A DNA stretch of 64,000 nucleotides, taken from positions 1,040,021 through 1,104,020 of the forward strand of contig NZ_KQ955208.1 of the NCBI RefSeq assembly GCF_001546115.1, given 5' to 3'. Positions 28,867 to 38,845 of the stretch are shown here, piece by piece. Position 1 is the first letter of the stretch, and each line of letters opens with the position of its first letter. Source of the stretch: Paracoccus aminovorans (lineage in GTDB: Bacteria; Pseudomonadota; Alphaproteobacteria; Rhodobacterales; Rhodobacteraceae). The translations under genes and the position numbers were made by a program. The notes under the pieces were generated by a model, which worked only from the letters and a program-made list of their open reading frames with translations, ran no database searches and was not told the origin of the DNA.

Positions 28867-30131
28867 CAGGCGGCAAGCCTCGCGGCCAGTTCCTCGCGCG
28901 TGGGCGCCGCCTTGACCGGGCCGTAAAGCGCCAGCGCCGGGCGGGCATTGCCCAGCAGTTGCCGGGCATGGCCGCGGATCTGCGCCACGGTCACGGCGTC
29001 GATGCGCTCGGCCACCTCGGCGGCATCGGGCACCCGGCCCCAGATCGCCAGCGACCGCGCCATGCGCTCGGCCTGGCCGGTCGGGCTTTCCAGCCCCATC
29101 AGCAGCCCGGCCTTCATCTGCGCCCGAGCGCGGGCGATCTCGGCCTCGGTCATGTCATCGGCCGAGCGTTTCAGCTCGTCCACGGTCAGCATGGCCAGAT
29201 CCGCCACCTGGTCGCCCGAGGTGCCCGCATAGATCGTCACCATGCCGGTGTCGTCGTGGAAACCGGACTGCGCGAAGATCGAATAGCACAGGCCCTTTTC
29301 CTCGCGGATCTTCTGGAACAGGCGCGAGGACATGCCGCCCCCCAGGGCCGAGGTCCAGATCTGCGCCGCGTAGAAATCGGCGTCCTGATAGCCCGGCCCC
29401 TCGAAACCCAGGGCGAAATGCGCCTGTTCCAGCTTCTTGACGCGCCGCGCCTCGGCGCCCTGCCAGCGGGCGGGCTCGCGCGTGGTGCCGGCGCGGGTGG
29501 CCAGGCCGCCGAAGATCGCCTCGACCTGGCGCAGGATGCGGTCGTGGTCCACGGCGCCGGCGGCGGCGACGATCATGCGTTCCGGCCCGTAATGCTCGCC
29601 GATGAAGCGCGAGAGGTCGTCGCGGGTGAAATGGCTGACCCGCTCGGCCGGGCCCAGGATGGTGCGGCCCATGGGCTGGTCGGGATAGGCCGCCTCTTGC
29701 AGCCAGTCGAAGATCACGTCGTCGGGCGTGTCCAGCGACTGGCCGATCTCTTGCAGGATCACGCCGCGTTCGACCTCGATCTCGCGCGGCTCGAAGACCG
29801 GGTTCAGCACGATGTCGGAGATCACGTCCAGCGCCAGCGACACATCGCCCGCCAGCACCCGCACGTAATAGCTGGTCACGTCGCGCGAGGTATAGGCGTT
29901 GATATAGCCGCCGACATTCTCGATGGTCTCGACGATTTCCAGGGCCGAGCGCGTGGCCGTGCCCTTGAAGGCCATGTGTTCCAGGAAATGCGCGATGCCG
30001 TTCTGTTCGGCGCGTTCGTCGCGGCAACCCGCGTTGACCCAGATGCCGATGGCGGCGGAATGCAGGCCGGGCATGTCGCGGGTGACGACGCGCAGGCCAT
30101 TCGGCAAGGTGCTGATGCGGGGTTCGGTCAA
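28866..30131 (-). CDS. M16-family zinc metallopeptidase (processing-peptidase-like)
   Basis: A 421-residue inverzincin. The zinc motif HFLEH is at residues 48-52 (H48, E51, H52), followed by the family's second glutamate region and GGGMSSRLFQKIREEKGLCYS, the glycine-rich substrate loop. It is similar to mitochondrial processing peptidase beta. The start is a TTG at 30131 preceded by GGAG at good spacing and overlapping the thrC stop (TTGA); the next ATG would remove the first strand. Next to thrC is its usual place in Rhodobacteraceae. Confidence 0.9.
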   Translation of the reverse strand: MTEPRISTLPNGLRVVTRDMPGLHSAAIGIWVNAGCRDERAEQNGIAHFLEHMAFKGTATRSALEIVETIENVGGYINAYTSRDVTSYYVRVLAGDVSLALDVISDIVLNPVFEPREIEVERGVILQEIGQSLDTPDDVIFDWLQEAAYPDQPMGRTILGPAERVSHFTRDDLSRFIGEHYGPERMIVAAAGAVDHDRILRQVEAIFGGLATRAGTTREPARWQGAEARRVKKLEQAHFALGFEGPGYQDADFYAAQIWTSALGGGMSSRLFQKIREEKGLCYSIFAQSGFHDDTGMVTIYAGTSGDQVADLAMLTVDELKRSADDMTEAEIARARAQMKAGLLMGLESPTGQAERMARSLAIWGRVPDAAEVAERIDAVTVAQIRGHARQLLGNARPALALYGPVKAAPTREELAARLAA

Positions 30132-31516
30132 GCTGCTCTCCGTTCAAGGATCAGCGATTTAAGCCTATCCGCGTCGTTTTCAATACGGGTGATGCGTTCG
30201 GCGCGCTCGAACAGGTCGGCCATCTGCGGCGGCAGGCCCGGGCGGAAGCCGATGGCCTGTTCCACCGCATCGGGGAACTTCGCCGGATGCGCCGTCGCCA
30301 GCGTCACCATGGGCACGCCGGGGCGCAGGTTCTCGCGGCCGATTTTCACGCCGACGGCGGTATGCGGGCAGATCACCTCGCCGGTCTCGGCGCGGATGGT
30401 GGCGATCATGGCCAGCGTTTCCGCTTCGGACACGCGGCCCGAGGCATAGGTCTCGCGCAGCGCCTGCAGCGCGCCCTGGCTGATGGCGAAGCCGCCGGAT
30501 TTCAGCTCGTCCATCAGCTGCGAGATGGCGCCGCCGTCGCGGCCGTAGGCCAGCCACAGCGCGCGTTCGAAGTTCGAGCTGACCTGGATATCCATCGACG
30601 GGCTGATCGAGGGCTGCGCCTCGCCGACCCGGTATTCGCCGGTCGAAAGCGCCCGGTGCAGGATGTCGTTCTGGTTCACGGCCGCGACCAGCCGGCCGAT
30701 GGGCAGGCCCATCTGCTTGGCGATGGAGCCGGCGAAGATGTCGCCGAAATTCCCGGTCGGCACGCTGAAGTCCACCTCGCGCCCCGGTGCGCCCAAGCTG
30801 ACGGCGGCGGTGAAGTAATAGACGATCTGCGCCAGCACCCGCGCCCAGTTGATCGAGTTGACGCCCGCCAGCCCCACCGCGTCGCGGAAGGCGTGGTCGT
30901 TGAACAGATCCTTCAGCCGCGCCTGGCAATCGTCGAAGGTGCCGTCGACGGCCAGCGCATGCACATTGGCTTCCGAAGGCGTGGACATCTGCCGGCGCTG
31001 CACCTCGCTGACGCGGCCATGCGGATACATGATGAACACGTCGACATTCGGCAGGCCCCGGAACGCCTCGATCGCGGCCGAGCCGGTGTCGCCGGAGGTT
31101 GCGCCCAGGATCGTCACCCGGCTGCCCGACCGCGCCAGCGCCAGCTGGAACAGCTGGCCGATCAGCTGCATGGCGAAGTCCTTGAAGGCGATGGTCGGCC
31201 CGTGGAACAGTTCCAGCAGGTGATGGCCCGGCGCCAGCTGCACCAGCGGCGCGCGGGCGACATGGTCGAAGCCGGCATAGGCCCGCGCGATGGCGCCCTT
31301 CAGCTCGTCCTGCGAAAAGCTGTCGCCGACGAAGGGGGTAACGATGCGCAGCGCGACGTCCTCATAGGGCAGCCCTTCGAGCGCGGCGATCTCGTCGGCC
31401 GAGAACATCGGCATGGCCTCGGGCAGATACAGCCCGCCGTCGCGCGCGAGGCCGGTCATCATCGCCTGTTCGAAGTCCAAGACCGGAGCCCGCCCCCGGG
31501 TAGATACGTAACGCAT
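30128..31516 (-). CDS. thrC: Threonine synthase
   Basis: A 462-residue PLP enzyme converting O-phosphohomoserine to threonine. The PLP lysine is K112 in PTIAFKDFAMQ; the phosphate-binding ATSGDTGSAAIEAF and the N-terminal MRYVSTRGRAPVLDF are typical of the proteobacterial class. It starts 9 bp after surf1 and its stop overlaps the M16 peptidase start. Its placement behind cytochrome oxidase assembly genes is conserved in Paracoccus and relatives. Confidence 0.95.
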   Translation of the reverse strand: MRYVSTRGRAPVLDFEQAMMTGLARDGGLYLPEAMPMFSADEIAALEGLPYEDVALRIVTPFVGDSFSQDELKGAIARAYAGFDHVARAPLVQLAPGHHLLELFHGPTIAFKDFAMQLIGQLFQLALARSGSRVTILGATSGDTGSAAIEAFRGLPNVDVFIMYPHGRVSEVQRRQMSTPSEANVHALAVDGTFDDCQARLKDLFNDHAFRDAVGLAGVNSINWARVLAQIVYYFTAAVSLGAPGREVDFSVPTGNFGDIFAGSIAKQMGLPIGRLVAAVNQNDILHRALSTGEYRVGEAQPSISPSMDIQVSSNFERALWLAYGRDGGAISQLMDELKSGGFAISQGALQALRETYASGRVSEAETLAMIATIRAETGEVICPHTAVGVKIGRENLRPGVPMVTLATAHPAKFPDAVEQAIGFRPGLPPQMADLFERAERITRIENDADRLKSLILERRAA

Positions 31517-31525
31517 CGCGTCCCC

Positions 31526-32197
31526 CTAGAATTTCCGCTGCCTGATACGCCAGATCAGGGCGACTGTCATCCCTGCCCAGACCGCGGCGAACATGAACCA
31601 TTGCACGGCATAGCCCAGGTGGTTGTTCGGGATGCCCTCGACCGCGACCGGGATCGGCGCGACACCCTGCGCGTCGCCCCGCACCTCGGCCGCGACGACC
31701 AGCACCGGCGCGGTCCCGAGCTGCGCCGCCATGGCGGGCACGTCGCGGGCGAACCAGATGTTCTCGGACAGGTTCGGCGCGGGCGTGGCGCTGCCCTTTT
31801 CCTCGGGCCAATGCAGGTTGCCGGCGACCTCCAGCCGCACCGGCGGGCGCGGGTCGCGCTTGTGGTCCTGGTCGATGAAGCCGCGGTCCACGAGGATGCG
31901 GCGCCCGTCATCCAGCACGAAGCCCGAGACGACCTGGTAGCCGCCGCCGGATTCGCGGGTGCCGGACAGCACGTCGATCTCTTCCCCCGTGGTCCGGCCC
32001 GAGACCAGCACCGGCATGTATTTCATCGTGGGATCGACGGCGGCGGGCAAGGGCACGGCCTGGCCGTGGATGCCGCTTTCGATGCGGGCGATCATGCCCT
32101 CTTTCCACTCCAGCCGCTTGAGCTGCCACAGGCCCAGCGAGATCAGGATGGCGCAGCCGAGCACACCGACGATCAGCGGAAAGACATAGCGGCGCAT
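31526..32197 (-). CDS. surf1: SURF1-family cytochrome oxidase assembly protein
   Basis: A 223-residue protein with an N-terminal membrane helix (residues 5-25) and a C-terminal one (about 200-218), the SURF1 topology. GGYQVVSGFVLDDGRRILVDRGFI and NNHLGYAVQWFMFA are conserved. In Paracoccus denitrificans Surf1c helps supply haem a to the aa3 oxidase. The ATG at 32197 follows GGAG at 8 bp; an in-frame TTG at 32209 is less likely. A strong terminator-like hairpin ends only about 20 bp upstream, so expression may depend on readthrough. Confidence 0.92.
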   Translation of the reverse strand: MRRYVFPLIVGVLGCAILISLGLWQLKRLEWKEGMIARIESGIHGQAVPLPAAVDPTMKYMPVLVSGRTTGEEIDVLSGTRESGGGYQVVSGFVLDDGRRILVDRGFIDQDHKRDPRPPVRLEVAGNLHWPEEKGSATPAPNLSENIWFARDVPAMAAQLGTAPVLVVAAEVRGDAQGVAPIPVAVEGIPNNHLGYAVQWFMFAAVWAGMTVALIWRIRQRKF

Positions 32198-32211
32198 CGG
32201 GGTCTCCAACG

Positions 32212-32241
32212 AAAAACGGCGCGGGACCGGGCCCCGCGCCG
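32212..32241 (-). terminator. Terminator/attenuator between ctaE and surf1
   Basis: On the minus strand a perfect 9-bp stem CGGCGCGGG / CCCGCGCCG with a 7-nt loop is followed by TTTTTCG, a classic rho-independent terminator. It lies 18 bp after the ctaE stop and only 14 bp before the surf1 ATG, inside what otherwise looks like one operon. Confidence 0.85.
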
Positions 32242-32258
32242 CCAGATTGCCGCCGGGC

Positions 32259-33698
<1,440 letters not shown>

Positions 33699-33702
<4 letters not shown>

Positions 33703-33956
33703 GGCTCTGCCCCCTGCTCGGCGCCGGGCGTGCCGGGCGCCGCGACCGGGGCCGGATTGGCCGCCGGCGGGTTCGGGTCCTTCGGCAACATCGAGGCCTG
33801 CGGCCGGTGGTCATAGCCCTGCATCATGTCGCCCTGGGTGATCTTGACCACCGAGAGGCCGAAGACCAGCGCCACGAAGGCCGCCAACACCACCGCGAGG
33901 CCGATGTTGCGCGAGCGCCGGCGCTTGTGCAGCTCATGTTCGACATGCAGCGCCAT
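33699..33956 (-). CDS. Small single-helix membrane protein of the cta operon
   Basis: An 85-residue protein: a basic N-terminus ([13 protein letters not shown]), one membrane helix (about residues 19-39, [20 protein letters not shown]), and a Pro/Ala-rich tail (about 55-85). It is fused into the operon by a TGATG overlap with ctaB and an ATGA overlap with ctaG, so it is clearly translated with the assembly factors. An equivalent small open reading frame sits between ctaB and ctaG in other Paracoccus. It may be an oxidase assembly factor similar in shape to CcoH or yeast Cox assembly peptides, but no function can be assigned. Confidence 0.8.
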
Positions 33957-34873
33957 CACCATCCTCCGATCCCGTGCTGAACCAGCAGCGCCAGGAAATG
34001 CAGGAACAGGTAATAGAGCGACAGCCGGAAATAGCGCTTCTCGACGCGGTAGCCGTCGGCTTGGGCCTGTTCCTCGTCCCGGCGCAGGATCTGCCAGCCG
34101 CCGGCGATGAAGAGCCCGTTCAGCACCGCCGAGACCGCGAGATACAGCGGCCCGCCGACCGAGGTGAAGCCCAGCCAGAGCGCGAAGGGCGCCAGCACCA
34201 GCGTATAGATGAAGATGTGCCGGCGCGTGACCTTGCGGCCATGCGTCACGGTCAGCATCGGCACGCCGGCCTTGGAATAGTCGTCCTTCATGAACAGCGC
34301 CAGCGCCCAGAAATGCGGCGGCGTCCAGAAGAAGATCAGTGCGAACATCAAGAGCGATTCGATGCCGATGCCGCCGGTGGCGCAGGCCCAGCCGATCATC
34401 GGCGGGAAGGCCCCGGCCGCGCCGCCGATGACGATGTTCTGCGGCGTCGAGCGCTTCAGCCAAATCGTGTAGACCACGGCATAGAAGAAGATGGTGAAGG
34501 CCAGGAAGCCCGCCGCGAACCAGTTCGCCGCCAGGCCCAGCATCATCACCGACAGGCCGGACAGCGCGATGCCCAGACCCAGCGCCTCGCCCGAGGCGAC
34601 GCGCCCCGAGGGCACCGGCCGGCCGGCCGTTCGCTTCATCACCGCGTCGATATCGGCGTCGTACCACATGTTCAGCGCGCCCGAGGCCCCGCCGCCCAGC
34701 GCGATGAACAGCACCGCGCAGAAGGCCACGAAGGGGTTCACCGGCAGCGGCGCGATCCACAGGCCGACGAAGGCGGTGAACACCACCAGCGACATGACCC
34801 GCGGCTTCAGCAGCGCGACGTAATCGCCGAAGCCCGCCTCGGCGGGCCCCTCATATGCGTTGATGTCGGTCAC
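33956..34873 (-). CDS. ctaB: Protohaem IX farnesyltransferase (haem O synthase)
   Basis: A 305-residue UbiA-family prenyltransferase with about nine helices that adds a farnesyl group to haem b, giving haem O for the aa3 oxidase. The first Asp-rich motif [15 protein letters not shown] and the second [17 protein letters not shown] are present. The start is a GTG at 34873, 5 bp after the ctaC stop; upstream in-frame sequence lies inside ctaC in another frame and is rejected. Confidence 0.95.
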   Translation of the reverse strand: MTDINAYEGPAEAGFGDYVALLKPRVMSLVVFTAFVGLWIAPLPVNPFVAFCAVLFIALGGGASGALNMWYDADIDAVMKRTAGRPVPSGRVASGEALGLGIALSGLSVMMLGLAANWFAAGFLAFTIFFYAVVYTIWLKRSTPQNIVIGGAAGAFPPMIGWACATGGIGIESLLMFALIFFWTPPHFWALALFMKDDYSKAGVPMLTVTHGRKVTRRHIFIYTLVLAPFALWLGFTSVGGPLYLAVSAVLNGLFIAGGWQILRRDEEQAQADGYRVEKRYFRLSLYYLFLHFLALLVQHGIGGW

Positions 34874-34878
34874 GGCCC

Positions 34879-35880
<1,002 letters not shown>

Positions 35881-35937
35881 CTATCGACTTACGACCAAAA
35901 AACCCCTAGTCGAGGCTTCCAGGTCAGGAGCGATGAC

Positions 35938-37359
35938 ATGCCGGACGCAGCCTTTTCCCCGTTTCAAACCCATCTCGACCAGGATCGCGCGCTGCGTGTC
36001 CTGCAATCGGCGCTTGCAGGGGCGGATGATGGCGAGCTGTATCTGGAACGCTCCCGCTCGGAGGCGCTGGTCTTCGACGACGGCCGGCTGCGCACGGCAA
36101 GCTATGACGCCGAGCAGGGCTTCGGCCTGCGCGCAGTGCGCGGCGACGTGACCGGCTATGCCCATTCCACCGAGATCGGCGAAACAGCCTTGCGCAAGGC
36201 GGCGGAAACCGTGCGGCTGGCCGTCGGCGACGGCGGCGGCACGCTGGCCCTGCCGCCCGTGGCCGAGATCCGCCCGCTTTACGCCGCGATCGACCCGGCG
36301 GAATCGGTGCCCTTCGGCGCCCGCGTCGCGCTCTTGCGCGAGATCGACGCCTTCGCCCGCGACCTCGACCCGCGGGTGGTGCAGGTCTCGGCCAGCATCT
36401 CGACCTCGGTGCAGGAGGTGGCGATCCTGCGCCCCGAAGGCGGGCTTTCGACCGACATCCGGCCGATGGCGCGCATCAACGTCTCGGTCATCGTGGAATC
36501 GAACAGCCGCCGCGAATCGGGCAATGCCGGCGGCGGCGGCCGCGTGGCGCTGGACGGGCTGATCGCGCCCGAGCACTGGCAGGCCCAGGTGCGCGAGGCG
36601 CTGCGCATCGCCCTGGTCAACCTGCGCTCGGTCCCCGCCCCTGCCGGCGTCATGGACGTGGTGCTGGGCCCGGGCTGGCCGGGGATCCTGCTGCACGAGG
36701 CGGTGGGCCATGGGCTGGAAGGCGACTTCAACCGCAAGGGCCATTCCGCCTTTGCCGGGCTGCTGGGCAGCCGCGTGGCCGCGCCCGGCGTCACCGTGGT
36801 CGATGACGGCACCATCCCCGACCGGCGCGGCTCGATCTCGGTCGATGATGAGGGCACGGCGCCGGCCCGCAACGTGCTGATCGAGGACGGCGTGCTGACC
36901 GGCTATATGCAGGACCGCCAGAACGCCCGGCTGATGGGGGTCGCGCCGACCGGCAACGGCCGCCGGCAAAGCTATGCCCATGCGCCGATGCCGCGCATGA
37001 CCAATACCTTCATGCTGGCGGGGTCCGAGGATCCGGCCGCAATCCTCGCCGGGCTGGAAGACGGCATCTATGCCGTGGGTTTCGGCGGCGGCCAGGTCGA
37101 TATCACGAACGGCAAGTTCGTGTTCTCCTGCACCGAGGCCTATCGCGTGAAGAACGGCCAGGTCGGCGACCCGATCCGCGGCGCGACGCTGATCGGCGAC
37201 GGCGCCACCGCGCTGCAACAGATCCGCGCCATCGGCAACGACCTGTCGCTGGACCCGGGAATCGGCAACTGCGGCAAGCAGGGACAATGGGTTCCGGTCG
37301 GCGTCGGCCTGCCCACCCTGCGCATCGGCGGGCTGACCATCGGCGGCTCGGCGGCCTGA
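35938..37359 (+). CDS. tldD: Metalloprotease TldD
   Basis: A 473-residue TldD/PmbA-family protein. The zinc motif HEAVGH is at residues 253-258 and the third ligand is C445 in GNCGKQGQ. TldD with TldE degrades or trims peptides such as microcins and unfolded substrates; tldE is not in the window. The ATG follows AGGAGCG. It is divergent from ctaC. Confidence 0.93.
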   Translation: MPDAAFSPFQTHLDQDRALRVLQSALAGADDGELYLERSRSEALVFDDGRLRTASYDAEQGFGLRAVRGDVTGYAHSTEIGETALRKAAETVRLAVGDGGGTLALPPVAEIRPLYAAIDPAESVPFGARVALLREIDAFARDLDPRVVQVSASISTSVQEVAILRPEGGLSTDIRPMARINVSVIVESNSRRESGNAGGGGRVALDGLIAPEHWQAQVREALRIALVNLRSVPAPAGVMDVVLGPGWPGILLHEAVGHGLEGDFNRKGHSAFAGLLGSRVAAPGVTVVDDGTIPDRRGSISVDDEGTAPARNVLIEDGVLTGYMQDRQNARLMGVAPTGNGRRQSYAHAPMPRMTNTFMLAGSEDPAAILAGLEDGIYAVGFGGGQVDITNGKFVFSCTEAYRVKNGQVGDPIRGATLIGDGATALQQIRAIGNDLSLDPGIGNCGKQGQWVPVGVGLPTLRIGGLTIGGSAA

Positions 37360-37457
37360 TTTCCGGCAAATTCAAGGGGTTGGCGGAATCTTTTCGCGGC
37401 TAACGCATTCTTAACCATTGCCATGGCATGACTCGTCCTGCGGATGAGGCAAAGGCA

Positions 37458-38714
37458 ATGATGATGGCAAGACCGCTTCCTTTCGAACCCCACCACACCT
37501 CGCTCACACCGATGGGGGACGGGATCGCCTGCCTGCGACTCATCCGCTCGCGCCGGGTCGGACCGGCGACATTCCACCGGTTGCTTGCCGAACATGGCAG
37601 CGCCGAGGCGGCGCTGGCCGCCCTGCCCGCGATCGCCCGCGCCGCCGGGATCGAGGATTACGCCCCCTGCCCGCTGGCCGTGGTCCATGCCGAGCTCGAG
37701 GCCGGTCGCCGCGCCGGTGCCCGGCTGCTGACCTGGGACGACCCCGCCTATCCGGCCCTGCTGCGCGAGGTGGCCGAGGCGCCGGCGGCGCTGTGGCTGC
37801 GCGGCGATCTTGCGGTGCTGGACCGGCTGCCGGTGGCGGTGATCGGGGCGCGCAACGCCTCGTCGCTGGGGCTGCGCATGGCGCGCGGCATGGCGCTGGG
37901 CCTGTCGCAGACCGGCGCTGCGGTGGTCGCGGGCCTGGCGCGCGGCATCGACACCGTCGCGCATGAGGCATCTCTGCATGGCGGCACCATCGCCGTGATG
38001 GCCGGCGGCATCGACATGATCTATCCGGCAGAGAACGCCGCCCTGGCCGAATCGATCTGCGACACCGGCCTGTTGATGACCGAGCAGCCCCCAGGGGTCG
38101 AGCCGGTGGCGCGGCACTTCCCGGCCCGCAACCGCATCATCTCGGGCCTGTCGCGCGCCGTGGTGGTGGTCGAGGCGGCGCATCGCTCGGGCAGCCTGAT
38201 CACCGCGCGTTGCGCGCTGGACCAGGGGCGCGAGGTGATGGCGGTTCCCGGCCATCCGATGGATGCCCGCGCCAGCGGCTGCAACAGCCTGATCCGCGAC
38301 GGCGCGACGCTGGTGCGCAATTCGGCCGATGTGCTGGCGGCCCTGCAATCGAACGGCACCCCGGTCGAGACGGCCGCGCCCGCCCGGCTGCCGCAACCGG
38401 CGCCCCCGGTGGCCGAGCCCGCCCGTCCCGGCATGGCCCGGACCCTGCAACCCGCCGCCGTGGCCCGCCGGCTGGCCGAGATGGGCCACGGGCTGCGCCG
38501 CCGGCCCGGCCCCGAAACCCGCCAGGCGCAGGGCGGCCCGGTCAATCTCGAGGCGCGGATCCTGGCCAAGCTCGGCCCCAGCCCGACCGAGGAAAACCTG
38601 CTGATCCGCGACCTGGGCGTCCCGGCAGCGGTCATTGCCCCGGCGATCCTGGCGCTGGAACTGGCCGGGCGCGTGCAGCGCATGTCCGGCGGCCGGCTGG
38701 CCCTGCTGGGTTAG
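37458..38714 (+). CDS. dprA: DNA-processing protein DprA
   Basis: A 418-residue DprA/Smf protein that loads RecA onto incoming single-stranded DNA in transformation. The Rossmann-like core has VAVIGARNASSLG, GLARGIDTVAHEASL, FPARNRIISGLS and EAAHRSGSLITA. A SAM-like N-terminal domain and a C-terminal winged helix (PTEENLLIRDLGVP) are also present. The start at 37458 (first of three consecutive ATGs) is chosen for the GAGGCAAAGG ahead of it; an ATG at 37428 has no Shine-Dalgarno. Confidence 0.92.
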   Translation: MMMARPLPFEPHHTSLTPMGDGIACLRLIRSRRVGPATFHRLLAEHGSAEAALAALPAIARAAGIEDYAPCPLAVVHAELEAGRRAGARLLTWDDPAYPALLREVAEAPAALWLRGDLAVLDRLPVAVIGARNASSLGLRMARGMALGLSQTGAAVVAGLARGIDTVAHEASLHGGTIAVMAGGIDMIYPAENAALAESICDTGLLMTEQPPGVEPVARHFPARNRIISGLSRAVVVVEAAHRSGSLITARCALDQGREVMAVPGHPMDARASGCNSLIRDGATLVRNSADVLAALQSNGTPVETAAPARLPQPAPPVAEPARPGMARTLQPAAVARRLAEMGHGLRRRPGPETRQAQGGPVNLEARILAKLGPSPTEENLLIRDLGVPAAVIAPAILALELAGRVQRMSGGRLALLG

Positions 38715-38786
38715 ATCCCACCAGCGTCCGGACGGCGGCAATCCGCCGGCCGATGCGCACCGCCTGCGATCACGTGCTTGTGGGGG

Positions 38787-38812
38787 AACCTCGGCATTTC
38801 GCCGGGGTTTTT
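38787..38812 (+). terminator. Rho-independent terminator of dprA
   Basis: AACCTCGGC-ATTTC-GCCGGGGTT forms a 9-bp stem with one G-U pair, followed by TTTCC. It lies about 70 bp past dprA and 34 bp before the OmpA-domain gene. Confidence 0.78.
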
Positions 38813-38845
38813 CCGATCATCACGCGACATTCGGAAGGGACCGAC

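Noticed and set aside
32198..32209. An upstream TTG start for surf1.
   Set aside because: The ATG at 32197 has GGAG at ideal spacing and begins the family's N-terminal helix.
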